A stretch of 60,107 nucleotides of DNA from Candidatus Enterococcus wittei (lineage in GTDB: Bacteria; Bacillota; Bacilli; Lactobacillales; Enterococcaceae), in contig NZ_NGMO01000002.1 of the NCBI RefSeq assembly GCF_002140175.1, positions 468,619 to 528,725 of the forward strand, read 5' to 3'. The notes beneath the pieces were generated by a model. That model was given only the letters and a program-made list of their open reading frames with translations. It did not search any database and was not told the DNA's origin. Every line of letters starts with the position of its first letter. The first letter of the stretch is position 1. Shown in pieces: positions 27,355-37,348 of the stretch. Position numbers and translations under genes: made by a program.

Positions 27355-30300
27355 ATGCCACAGAAAGTTAAGATGACAAAGAAGATAAGGTTATCACAAG
27401 CTAACTCTAGAGAAGCGATTGGAAAAGAAAACAACAAACGAAATGACAAGAATAAATCAGGAAATGACCAAGCGAAGTTAAATTATATTGCCAATAATAC
27501 GGGACAAACACTAGCCCCCGATAGTTTATTGACATTAGATGGCTTCCTTTATTTATACAGTATCTGCCAAAACGCACGATTAGTCGATCCTCCTGAACAA
27601 CAGCCGATCATCAAAAAAAACGCCCCAGCATTTGAAGCGAACACACGAATTGATATGAGAAGAGACGGGAATCAGACGAGAATCCATTCCTTTGTTTCCA
27701 CCTCCACCATCAATCATGAGCGAATCCAGTCCTTAAATACACCCCCTACCATGCCTCATCAGTCAACATCAATCGCATCTCCGTTTATCAGTGCCAGTCC
27801 ATTTTTTACCAACCAAACGTTTCGTAATCAGACAACGTCCACACAGGAGATCATCGACGTAGCGAAAATCGCGCATGAATTAAGTATTTCTGTTCACCAG
27901 AAAGTCCATGCCCTTTACCAACTAATGAATTGTACCACCACGAGAAGAACGGATCAGGTGAATACCTATATCGTCGCAGGAGAAAGTGTGGAACAAACGA
28001 GTCTTAAAACCATTTGTCAGGATGCGGTGGGGCAAGAAAAGACACAAAATAATCAAGAAATGAAACAAGAAAGTGAAATTCTCCCTTTTTCTACTGATCC
28101 GATGACTGATAGAACCGTTCAAGCTTCCTCACATTTTTCTGCGGAAGAGACAGCTCACAAACTAAGTAGAACCTTTCAAGCTTCTTTTGAAAACAAATAT
28201 AACGCCACAATAAATCCCACAAAACATGTACGTAATCAAGTGATAGAAACATTTTGGAATGACTTGACTAAGCTGTTTTACCAGTTCTTTTCCCAACATG
28301 AACACGCGGCTCCTATTCAAGAACAAAAAGAAACAAACGGCTCGTTGCTGTCGTATTTTGCTGATTGGTTACTGAGTAGCTTTTCAGTAAACTACGGGGA
28401 ACAAATCACCACTAGCGCACAATCAGAAAAGAACCTAAATGTTCAGGTGATTAACCGCCACACAAAAAACTTGCTTCCAACCAAGTCTTCGCAAAAAAAA
28501 TCGAAGAAGAAAAAGCAAAAAAACAATCAACAGGAGCTATCACCAGAAATGATTCCAGAATCGGTGTCGAAGGCCAAAACAGTCTTGCTTCCTGAAGGGG
28601 AAAGTTATTTGTCTCCATTTTGGCATCTGGCAGAAGATTTTTTTGGGAGGGTAGATAGGTTTATCGAACATTTCAATTTCGCTGTATTCCCATATTTAGG
28701 GGTCGAAGCAGCGGTTATCCCTTCGACTGATTATGAAGAAATGATTGTAGAATCTCATATAGAAATCCCGACAGAAACGGTCGCAAAAATAAAACGAATT
28801 ATGAATGCGTATCTGGAACATCGGCCTTCTAGTGAATCGAATACCGTTCCTTTACCTTCTTTTTGGTTTGATCTTGAAACATTTCAATTGCGTCATAAAA
28901 TAAAAGGGGTCAATCAAAAAGTCAAAGATTATTTGTGTAAGCAAGGAGTTCCATGTGACGGATTATCAGGTGTTAAATTACTTGATGCCGTAAAGAAGTG
29001 GGAAGTAAAAGATGGTCTGGAAACTAAAATGGACAGAAGAAAGCGTATTGCTACAATCATTCGGAATGCCTTAGAACTTCAGAATATAGAGCTGAAATAT
29101 ACCAAGGCAACAAGAATCGTTTTACAATGGAGAAATAATAATATCTTTCAAGATTACACATTTGAAGAACTGCAACAATCAATCCCAAAAGAATCAAAAC
29201 AAACAATTTTAGATGAACCTATGACGACTGAAGAAATCACCATGAAACCTCAAACGAGTGCAATGACATCAACTACCACAACGAAACTAACTACTGAATC
29301 GCTACCAAATATAGATACTCCACAATTGCAATTTGCTGAATTTATTCCTAAAGAAACAAGATTAAAACTGGAAAAAGTCGTTGAGTTATATACCCAAGGT
29401 TCTACGTATGATAAAGTATTGCGTCAAACAGTTCCTCCCAATTTACCCACTTTCTGGTATGAATTAGAGGTTTTTGAAAATCGTGAGCAACTCGAAAATG
29501 TGAATAAAGAGTTGAAAGCTTTTCTTTGTAAAAAAAATCAGTGGTGTCAAGATATGACAGGGCAAGCTTTGTTTCTAAAAATACGATCTTGGGTTGAGTC
29601 AAAAGAGGCACAGACTGCGCGAACTAGAAGAAAAAAAATCGCTGAGATTATTCGGAAGGCTTCTGGACTCCAATCTAGAAAACTGACAAACTTAGAGGCC
29701 GAAGAAATTATCCTGCAATGGCGAGACAATAATATTTTTAGAAGTTATAAATTTAAAGAGGTCCATCAAATACCTATTGAAACGACTGCTTTACTGAATA
29801 CCCTTCAGGTCAACACGCCCACAGAGATGACTGAAAAACAAGCAAGCACGTCACTACCTATGATCCGATTAAAAAAAGGGGAAGGAGAAGACATTCCACA
29901 GTCAAGTAAGACTGGGGCGTTAAATGAATCCCAGTCGAATATGACGCCAGAATCACCTCTTGAAATAGCTTCTATCAGTCCCCTAGTGAAAAAGACAGAA
30001 TCATCTACCGCTCAAAATCCCAATATTTATGAGAAAATGTATGCCGATTTCATGGAAAAAATAAATAGTATTGTCACTGCCTTTTTAGAGGGGAAATCCT
30101 CTCCTGTTCCAATTTCGGAGAAGTTACCTGCCCACTGGTACGATGGAGCGTTGGAGGTATATGAAAAGCGAAATGAAACAGATCATGTCAATGATAAAGT
30201 CAAAGAATTTCTTTGTGCTCAAAAGGTTCCCTGTGAAGGGCTATCTCCCCTTCAATTGATTACGGCTATCGAGGGATGGATAAGGAAAGAAGGAAAGGAA

Positions 30301-33300
30301 ATAGAGAAAAACCGAATCAAAGAAATCGCCGAACTGATTCTCACCTCCTCTGAGCTAGCTAGTCAAACGGTATCTGATTTTCAAGCCAACGCTATTTTCC
30401 TGCAATGGCGCAACAATAATATTTTCAAAGACTACACGTTTGGTGAGATCAACTTTAGTGGTAGTGTAGATATCACAAACAGTGAACTAATGGAAACGAC
30501 CTCTGAAACTAGACTACATTCTTACGGTGTACTTCCTTCAGAAATAACAAAAACCGTCAATAAAATACACGGGGATTACTTTGATAAGCAGCCTTTGACG
30601 CTGCCCATCTACGAACCCCTTGTCCCTTTTTGGTATGATTTTGAGCTTTATCAAAAACGAAATGAAACAGCGAAGGCCAATGAAGCAGTCGACCAGTTTC
30701 TAGCTAAACAAGGAGAAGATTGGAGTGACTATTTGCCTTATCAGCCAACCGCTGTTGTTGCACATGAATGGGTGAATGATGAACAAACAGACGTAGAGAT
30801 TTTAGCAAGGAAGGAACAGTTGGCTCCAATCATTCTAGAAGGGTATAGCATTCGTCGCAATCTTACAGCGACGGAGGCTGTCAACACAGTTCTGCAATGG
30901 GAAAACAACAATGTGTTCAAAGACTATACCTTTATTGAACTCAAACAATCTTCTTTAGATGAAAGCCAATTTCGTAATGAGACCCTCACAGAAAATAGTG
31001 AGATGAAAAGAGTACCAGATACTGTTGTAGATTCAGATTTAGAACTCGTTCATAAAATCGTGGGGAACGTGGCGAAAAATGTGGTTCCTGCGACACGTTA
31101 TGCAGAGCCTCTACCGATCTTTTATTACCATCTCGTTCTTTTTCAAAAGCGAAATGAAACGAGTGCTGTCAATAAAAAAATGCAAGAATTCTTTACAAAG
31201 GAAGGAATTGCGATCAAAGAAAGCTCTAGTAGTGATCTGGAAAAAGCCACATTACAATGGCTCCAAAAAGAAAGTACCAATAGTGCTTCTAACACATCTG
31301 AAAGAAAGCAATTTTTAGCCTATTTTCTACTAAAAGCTCATGGTGTGGAAGACCTCAGACTTGGGGAGTTCCTGTCATCTACAAAGGTACAGGCGATTTT
31401 TAATCAATGGAAGGCCAATACTTTATTAGAAGGGTATACTTACCAAGAAATTACGTATACAACGATCCATCATCTATTATCCAAAGCAGAGGATCCATCG
31501 GTGATTCGCCTCAACGAACAAAAAAAAGAAAGCCATCAGATCTACGCAGATTTTATCCATGATCGCACGGCAACGATTTCTAAGGATCAGCCCATCCAAA
31601 TGATTTATTATCATCGTGCGCCTTTTGAGCAACGGGAGAAAACACTAGCAGTGAATGAAGTGGTCCGAAAATTCCTGCTTGAACAAAAAGTTTCTCTTAA
31701 GGATCAATCCGCCAGCGAATTGATTCGAGGGATGCAAGGGTGGATTCATGAAGGAACTACCTATGGGACGATTCTAGAAAGAGAAAAACAAGTCGCTCAG
31801 CTCCTACAAAAAGCATATGGGCTAGAAGAAAAAGAGATGACAGTGAAAGAGGCTCGCTATCTTTTACTGCAATGGGAAAACAACAATGCACAAATGGGGT
31901 ATTCCTATAAAGAGGTGAGTGCGTTTGAAGCCATTGAAATCAGTGCAATTGAAGCGAATGAAGAGGAAAAAGAAAGGGTCGAGGCATTTACTCGTGAGAA
32001 TAAGGCCCTTTCTCTAACAAGATCTACTAGTCTAGTCATGGAAGAAAAGCTACCTGAATGGACAGTGGAACAACAAGAGAACATTCGTAAAAAAATCGTT
32101 ACTTTTTTAGAGGCAAGGAATCTCAAGGTGGATGTGTCCAAGCCCAATGAGCTGATGATAAAAACGGCACAATGGGTGTCTAAGGAAGTGGAAGGGAAAG
32201 AGACGACTGATATCACGAAAGTAAAAATATTAGCGAATATCATCCTTGGAAAAAAAGAAGATGCAGTGATTTCGGAGGAGAAAGCACATGCAACCTTTAT
32301 AAAATGGTTACTTGATATTACTGAAGAGAAAGCACACATTTTCACTTCTACTGAACCAACGAAAGAAGAGGAAATCCAAACAACCCAAGCAACCCAAGCA
32401 ACAGAAACAACCACTATGCAACCATCCGTTAGTGGGAAACAAACACCTAAGTATGAAGCGCCTAACTGGCGTGATAAAAACATGAGGATTCAGGTGGCAC
32501 AGTTTTTCCGTCAGGAAGGGGTACTAAAAGAAGAGTCAACCCTAGAGAATATTCTCATTGCTATGGGGAAATGGTTTACAGAAGAACGGGGGGAAATGAT
32601 CCTCAGCTATGGTAAACTCCAATCCTTATCTAAAGTGATCCTGAAAGAATTGAATCTTTATGGAGGTGAAGGAAAAGAAAAAATTTCCGACAAGGATGCG
32701 AGAATCACTATCATGAAGTGGGTGACTGAAAATATACTGGGGAGTTCTATGGAAGGATATATGATTAAGCAGATCCTTGATTCTCCCGATCCCTCTACGT
32801 TTACGATCGGCCGCCTTAGAAAACTCTTTGAGATTGAAGAGTTGAGAGAGGGAGGTCTTCTTACTTTACATATTCTTAAATATAAGGAAGATGAGAAACC
32901 GTTTGTCAAAAAGTTGTGGTTCCTATTACTTAAAGACGTATTGCCAAATTATTTTCTTGAGACAAGTACGCTGGCAGATGAGTTGCTAATTTCTAATTAT
33001 GACTCCTTGATGCAGCTGACAGGGGCCAGGTTATTAGCAGATTTAGGCATTCACACACAATTCAATCAAACAGAAATTCAAATGCTCGGTACGTTTATCT
33101 GGGATAAAATCAGTAAAAATGGCATAAAAAGGGTGGAAGAATTACGTTATACGCTCCTTCCTGCAATGCTTGCGGTTGCTCAGTTAGAACCAGATCTATT
33201 AAGGGAAGCGTTGAAAAAAGGAGACTATCATGAAGTGGCTCTTAGCACTTTTATTGATTATCAGCAAACTGGATATTTACAATTGAAAGAGCATCAAGAA

Positions 33301-36300
33301 ACACTCTATGCCCTTTTTACAGCTTATCAAAAAGAAGTCCTGAACTGGCGACGAAAACAAGCATTAGCAAAAGAGGTAGTTCAGACTTATTACAAACATG
33401 TAAAGGGAGAATTAGTCTACAAACCTTTTGTGTTAGAACAAGATTATCTTTTTGGTCAGACTCTGACTATTAACGACTATACCTCACCTAATTTAGAAGA
33501 CTGGTATAAGCGGTTGACCAAAGCTGTGTCAGAGGCGTATGTTCCATTAGATAAAAAACTAATTGAGTTTGCGTTGGCAGCATTTGATCCCGAAGAAAAG
33601 GAGTTTATGTTCTCTCCTGAAACAGAACTTTACGAGGCGTCTGCTATGTTTGAAAATACCGAGTTTCTTCCTGGAAACCCATTTGTAGCCCCTATGCCGA
33701 CCATTCTTAAAACTACCTCTAAGCTAGAGCAGACCGATCTCTTTGTTGCAGTCCAAGGAGATGAAAAAAGGTGGTATGCTTTGAAAAAATTGGATGGGGA
33801 AGGAGGCTATGTTTTCTATCGAGTCGATAAAAATCCGCTGGACTACCTCAAATATGGATTAATGGATCACAAAGAGATCTGGAGTCAAGGGTACAAGAAA
33901 GAAGGGAATGCGATTCGAGTAGAAAAGCGTCTCTTTATGTTTGTTCCTACTATCGATCAGAGTAAGAAGCTATCTCAAGGAGAAAACATGCAGCCATTGA
34001 TTGATGCGTTCAGTCAGAAGCATAGTGATAAACTGTATGATAAGCTTTATCAATCAGGAGATGATAAAGCTATCCTTGAACAAATATGGGATGTCGCCAA
34101 GCACATCATCCCTTTTTACGATTGTGTGACAGCTTCCATCGATAAAGATGTCGCAGTCGCCGTTCCTTCTTGCACGATTGATATCGTCCTCTTGATCCCC
34201 GTTTTTGGGCAAGTGACTAGCCTTAGTTCGAAATTTGCCTTTGGAATGGCTAAAGCGATGGCGACAGGAGGAATAAGAAATGCGATTCGTCAAGGAGCCC
34301 GATTTGCTCCGAAATTTTCAGAAATCAAGTCGGTGTTAATAAATATTAGACGATACCTTGATCCAGGAATCGAATCTATCACTGACGGCAGTCAATTTGT
34401 AATCAAAGAGTTAGTGGGTTTGAAAAATGAGATTTGGGTGAAGAAAAATGTCAAACAACTGTTAGAAAGAATGGCTGGCTTGGTAAAGGAGACACCTGAG
34501 CTACCTAAAGATGTCATCAGGACTTATTTACCAGGAAAAGGCTTGGAAGTTTCCGCCAAACGGATGGAGGATGAGTCCTATCTACTGGTGACGAATCTGA
34601 AAGCCGGAGATGTCTATGGCAATCCTTTCTGGTTGAGAGGGAATCAGTTAGCGCGATTTACTGAACCTGCCTCATTTACAGAGGAACAAAATGTGCTGCT
34701 CAAGCGGTTAGCAAATGAAATTAACCTAGATCAAATTTTTGTAGTTGAACCCAATCTGAATCCCAATGCCTATGGTAGTGGGAAAGTGATGTCTGTCGCA
34801 GAAAAAGGAAAAGAAACCAAGTATTTCATCACAATGAACGGTTATACAGTTCCTGTGAAAGTAACCCCCATTGAGGCGCATGGAGTACGTTATGATGTGA
34901 TAGATGGAGATAGGTTTTATCGCGTGAATTTTAACGGGAAAGAATGGTATTTTGATGGAGCGCTTTTTCCTTTTGTCTCAAAAAAGACAGCAGACGAAGT
35001 GATGAAGAATATTGATGCGTTTGAATCAATTAAGGATCCCAGTGCTCTTTCTGCCCCAGATGAAAGAGGACTGATGTGGAATAGTTTAGGAAGATCTTAC
35101 ATCAAGATTCATGATTACTATATTCCGTTGATTCGATTGCATAAGAATGGGGATCGGTATCATTTAGTGAAAAAAGATATCCATCAGCCGATGACCATAT
35201 GGATATTCGATCCTGCAATTGAACAGTTTCGTTTTGAGACAAGTTTAGAAAAGGCGTTGAGAGAAGAAGGGAGAGCAGGACAAAGAAAAACATGGACATC
35301 AAAGGTAACGAGCATACTAAAAAAGAAAAAAGAAGAACTTCCACCATTTAGTACTATACCAGAACCACCCGGAAGAGGAGCGGAATGGAATGAATTTAGA
35401 AATACCATAGATATTGAAGTTGACAAACTTCCCCCAAAAGAAGTGGAAAATGACACTGTGCGTATGGATCCGCTAACGAAGTTTCTCCCAGAACCGAGGA
35501 TGATTGTTTATAATAATGAAGGTTTTATTAAAGGGAAGATTTTGGATACGATAATTGAGGACCTCCCTAAAGATCCACCACTTAAATTCCGAGTATATAA
35601 GGGTCTTGATTTAAGTAAGACTCCAGACTTTCTCCAATCATTTGTGATAGAGCTGGCAGAGGATTATAAAATTGCACGAGAACGTTTTCAAAAGACATTA
35701 GAGGTGTTACAAGAGGTGTTAAAGAAAGGAAAAATTGCAGATAGCCCGCAAGGCCAATATTTGATCCAAATGTGTAGACTGCAGAGGGTAGTAAATCAAG
35801 AACCCATACTATTGGAAGCTGTAAATAGATTGATTTCTATATCAAAAAAAGGAATAGAGTTTCTTCAAAAAACAGCGGACTGGGGCTATGAAAATATTTT
35901 GATTGCATCCAGTGATTTAGTTAAGCCACCAGGGATTAGAGAATATCGCTCAACCTCTCGAAAATACATAGGTAATATGGCATTTATATACCCTGCTGAT
36001 CCAGAATGTAGAATAATCATTCTAGCGGATTCCTACCACTTAGATCCGAGACTTGCTAAAGGGCATGAAATCAACACAGAAAAGAGTCGAACATTCATAC
36101 ATGAAACCTCTCATCTTGTTTCGACCGCAGTAGATCTCGTGCCATATGATAGAGATATAATAGGTCGTACAAAAACCGGAGAAGTCTTGTTAGAGGAATA
36201 TAAGAAACAAAGGCACACAATGTATTCTAGTAATGGTTTCAAAATCTTTGTGAAATCCATAATAATACATCAAAACAAACCGGGGTTATCATTAGCGACT

Positions 36301-36879
36301 GTTTGGAGAGAGACAATTAGAAGTGATTTGTTTCGGGTGAATTTACAGTTGAGTGATGCAGAGATGGTGTCGTTCATCATCCGAGATTTTGCGGAGGGGC
36401 GAGATTTCAATGGAGTACTTCGTAAAGCTAGAAGCCTTAAAAACTCGACAATTGGGGATGGATCGCTGTTTGCATTTTCAGCAGTGGCTACTAATACATA
36501 CACATATGACAATTTTGAGAAAGACCCTGAATTGGAAAAGGAGCAAGAACAAACTACTGACAATCTCGATCTAACAGGTGCAGCGACAAATGAAAGTGAG
36601 CAGCCAACGACTGTGAAAAGAGAGGTAGATTCAAAAATCATGGAACTGATAGAGGATAGCTCAAATAGAAGTTCCTTAAATCCTAAAGATAGGGGTCTAG
36701 AAAACAGCGATACAACAAGTCACTTCTCCTCCAATCAACAAATAGAAACAGAATTTTCAAAGTTTACAGAGAAGAAAAGCTTCCTAGATATTGTTACCAC
36801 TAGTATAGAAAGAAGCACTAGCATCAATAAAAGGATGGATCTAAACCAACCAATAAGCAAAAATATCTTACAATATTAG
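27355..36879 (+). CDS. giant toxin-like modular protein with HExxH metallopeptidase candidate (3174 aa)
   Basis: I do not recognise a named family. The ATG at 27355 has AAGGAG at 27341-27346; the in-frame GTG at 27346 overlaps that site. There is no signal peptide. Order: basic N-terminus; conserved domain with NCTTTRRTDQV (about 199-215); linker; six modules each ending QW-x-NNN-like (Gln591, 788, 1017, 1181, 1351, 1506); two short modules (about 1569-1665, 1704-1800); a core shared with the second giant; hydrophobic segment with FYDC and PSC (about 2252-2306); zinc-type motif HETSH (2916-2920) with nearby Asp; Ser/Thr-rich tail ending LQY. Modules 1-3 have CxxxxxC pairs, suggesting extracellular life. 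By analogy it resembles large dermonecrotic-type toxins, unverified. Confidence 0.72.
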   Translation: MPQKVKMTKKIRLSQANSREAIGKENNKRNDKNKSGNDQAKLNYIANNTGQTLAPDSLLTLDGFLYLYSICQNARLVDPPEQQPIIKKNAPAFEANTRIDMRRDGNQTRIHSFVSTSTINHERIQSLNTPPTMPHQSTSIASPFISASPFFTNQTFRNQTTSTQEIIDVAKIAHELSISVHQKVHALYQLMNCTTTRRTDQVNTYIVAGESVEQTSLKTICQDAVGQEKTQNNQEMKQESEILPFSTDPMTDRTVQASSHFSAEETAHKLSRTFQASFENKYNATINPTKHVRNQVIETFWNDLTKLFYQFFSQHEHAAPIQEQKETNGSLLSYFADWLLSSFSVNYGEQITTSAQSEKNLNVQVINRHTKNLLPTKSSQKKSKKKKQKNNQQELSPEMIPESVSKAKTVLLPEGESYLSPFWHLAEDFFGRVDRFIEHFNFAVFPYLGVEAAVIPSTDYEEMIVESHIEIPTETVAKIKRIMNAYLEHRPSSESNTVPLPSFWFDLETFQLRHKIKGVNQKVKDYLCKQGVPCDGLSGVKLLDAVKKWEVKDGLETKMDRRKRIATIIRNALELQNIELKYTKATRIVLQWRNNNIFQDYTFEELQQSIPKESKQTILDEPMTTEEITMKPQTSAMTSTTTTKLTTESLPNIDTPQLQFAEFIPKETRLKLEKVVELYTQGSTYDKVLRQTVPPNLPTFWYELEVFENREQLENVNKELKAFLCKKNQWCQDMTGQALFLKIRSWVESKEAQTARTRRKKIAEIIRKASGLQSRKLTNLEAEEIILQWRDNNIFRSYKFKEVHQIPIETTALLNTLQVNTPTEMTEKQASTSLPMIRLKKGEGEDIPQSSKTGALNESQSNMTPESPLEIASISPLVKKTESSTAQNPNIYEKMYADFMEKINSIVTAFLEGKSSPVPISEKLPAHWYDGALEVYEKRNETDHVNDKVKEFLCAQKVPCEGLSPLQLITAIEGWIRKEGKEIEKNRIKEIAELILTSSELASQTVSDFQANAIFLQWRNNNIFKDYTFGEINFSGSVDITNSELMETTSETRLHSYGVLPSEITKTVNKIHGDYFDKQPLTLPIYEPLVPFWYDFELYQKRNETAKANEAVDQFLAKQGEDWSDYLPYQPTAVVAHEWVNDEQTDVEILARKEQLAPIILEGYSIRRNLTATEAVNTVLQWENNNVFKDYTFIELKQSSLDESQFRNETLTENSEMKRVPDTVVDSDLELVHKIVGNVAKNVVPATRYAEPLPIFYYHLVLFQKRNETSAVNKKMQEFFTKEGIAIKESSSSDLEKATLQWLQKESTNSASNTSERKQFLAYFLLKAHGVEDLRLGEFLSSTKVQAIFNQWKANTLLEGYTYQEITYTTIHHLLSKAEDPSVIRLNEQKKESHQIYADFIHDRTATISKDQPIQMIYYHRAPFEQREKTLAVNEVVRKFLLEQKVSLKDQSASELIRGMQGWIHEGTTYGTILEREKQVAQLLQKAYGLEEKEMTVKEARYLLLQWENNNAQMGYSYKEVSAFEAIEISAIEANEEEKERVEAFTRENKALSLTRSTSLVMEEKLPEWTVEQQENIRKKIVTFLEARNLKVDVSKPNELMIKTAQWVSKEVEGKETTDITKVKILANIILGKKEDAVISEEKAHATFIKWLLDITEEKAHIFTSTEPTKEEEIQTTQATQATETTTMQPSVSGKQTPKYEAPNWRDKNMRIQVAQFFRQEGVLKEESTLENILIAMGKWFTEERGEMILSYGKLQSLSKVILKELNLYGGEGKEKISDKDARITIMKWVTENILGSSMEGYMIKQILDSPDPSTFTIGRLRKLFEIEELREGGLLTLHILKYKEDEKPFVKKLWFLLLKDVLPNYFLETSTLADELLISNYDSLMQLTGARLLADLGIHTQFNQTEIQMLGTFIWDKISKNGIKRVEELRYTLLPAMLAVAQLEPDLLREALKKGDYHEVALSTFIDYQQTGYLQLKEHQETLYALFTAYQKEVLNWRRKQALAKEVVQTYYKHVKGELVYKPFVLEQDYLFGQTLTINDYTSPNLEDWYKRLTKAVSEAYVPLDKKLIEFALAAFDPEEKEFMFSPETELYEASAMFENTEFLPGNPFVAPMPTILKTTSKLEQTDLFVAVQGDEKRWYALKKLDGEGGYVFYRVDKNPLDYLKYGLMDHKEIWSQGYKKEGNAIRVEKRLFMFVPTIDQSKKLSQGENMQPLIDAFSQKHSDKLYDKLYQSGDDKAILEQIWDVAKHIIPFYDCVTASIDKDVAVAVPSCTIDIVLLIPVFGQVTSLSSKFAFGMAKAMATGGIRNAIRQGARFAPKFSEIKSVLINIRRYLDPGIESITDGSQFVIKELVGLKNEIWVKKNVKQLLERMAGLVKETPELPKDVIRTYLPGKGLEVSAKRMEDESYLLVTNLKAGDVYGNPFWLRGNQLARFTEPASFTEEQNVLLKRLANEINLDQIFVVEPNLNPNAYGSGKVMSVAEKGKETKYFITMNGYTVPVKVTPIEAHGVRYDVIDGDRFYRVNFNGKEWYFDGALFPFVSKKTADEVMKNIDAFESIKDPSALSAPDERGLMWNSLGRSYIKIHDYYIPLIRLHKNGDRYHLVKKDIHQPMTIWIFDPAIEQFRFETSLEKALREEGRAGQRKTWTSKVTSILKKKKEELPPFSTIPEPPGRGAEWNEFRNTIDIEVDKLPPKEVENDTVRMDPLTKFLPEPRMIVYNNEGFIKGKILDTIIEDLPKDPPLKFRVYKGLDLSKTPDFLQSFVIELAEDYKIARERFQKTLEVLQEVLKKGKIADSPQGQYLIQMCRLQRVVNQEPILLEAVNRLISISKKGIEFLQKTADWGYENILIASSDLVKPPGIREYRSTSRKYIGNMAFIYPADPECRIIILADSYHLDPRLAKGHEINTEKSRTFIHETSHLVSTAVDLVPYDRDIIGRTKTGEVLLEEYKKQRHTMYSSNGFKIFVKSIIIHQNKPGLSLATVWRETIRSDLFRVNLQLSDAEMVSFIIRDFAEGRDFNGVLRKARSLKNSTIGDGSLFAFSAVATNTYTYDNFEKDPELEKEQEQTTDNLDLTGAATNESEQPTTVKREVDSKIMELIEDSSNRSSLNPKDRGLENSDTTSHFSSNQQIETEFSKFTEKKSFLDIVTTSIERSTSINKRMDLNQPISKNILQY

Positions 36880-37139
36880 CTAAGTAATGTATGTATGTCA
36901 TTCCTCCAACATGAATAAAGACAAATAATGTGTTGGAGCAAAGATAAGTGTAAATGTGACAAAAATAGAGTAACGGCTATTTACTAATAATTGATTGAAA
37001 GCATAAATTACATCTTTAGTCTAGCCTATGAGGGATGGAAAAATCATTCTTAAGTTCTGAAATCATTAAAAGAGTCTGACGTTAAAAAAATTAATCTCTT
37101 TGTCAAACACACATGAATTCGCAAACTCATTCACCCTGA

Positions 37140-37300
37140 AGAATGAAAGGTAAGATTGTAGTACAATTATAGGGGAAAGGAAAAAAGCCGCCATTATTTT
37201 GGAAAAGCAAGTGATGCCGATTGTCAAACTGGCTTGCTTTATTTCTCGAGAACCTTGAAATATTGCCAATGAGCATGTGTATAAAAATTTGATTTTACAT
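37140..37300 (+). ncRNA. candidate bridge-RNA region of the IS110 element
   Basis: IS110 elements carry a non-coding bridge RNA, usually in the end upstream of the transposase. Here AAAGCAAG (37204-37211) and CTTGCTTT (37233-37240) enclose a 21-base loop just upstream of the gene, preceded by a TACAAT-containing stretch. The boundaries and the target and donor loops cannot be fixed by eye. Confidence 0.3.
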
Positions 37301-37308
37301 GAAATAAA

Positions 37309-37342
37309 GCACTCCTTTCCTAAAATCATGGGAAAGGAGTGC
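37309..37342 (+). promoter_or_regulatory. hairpin sequestering the transposase ribosome site
   Basis: GCACTCCTTTCC pairs perfectly with GGAAAGGAGTGC over a 10-base loop. AAAGGAG lies within the 3' arm, so transcripts entering from outside would fold and hide the start site. Such protection against external transcription is known in several IS elements. Confidence 0.7.
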
Positions 37343-37348
37343 CTTTTT

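Larger units (their letters stand above)
36880..37348. other. 469-base gap between giant gene 1 and IS110 transposase
   Basis: A short inverted repeat, CTCCAACA (36904-36911) with TGTTGGAG (36931-36938), may end the giant transcript, though no T tract follows. The right part is the left non-coding end of the IS element, with hairpins at 37204-37240 and 37309-37342. No other gene is seen. Confidence 0.6.

Noticed and set aside
31905-32483. 192-codon frame on the minus strand inside giant gene 1
   Set aside because: It is antisense to a clearly coding frame, has no ribosome site and low-complexity Ser/Phe/Val content.
27355-36879. Botulinum-type neurotoxin homologue
   Set aside because: The HExxH is near the C-terminus, not in an N-terminal light chain, and no clostridial toxin layout or NTNH partner is seen.
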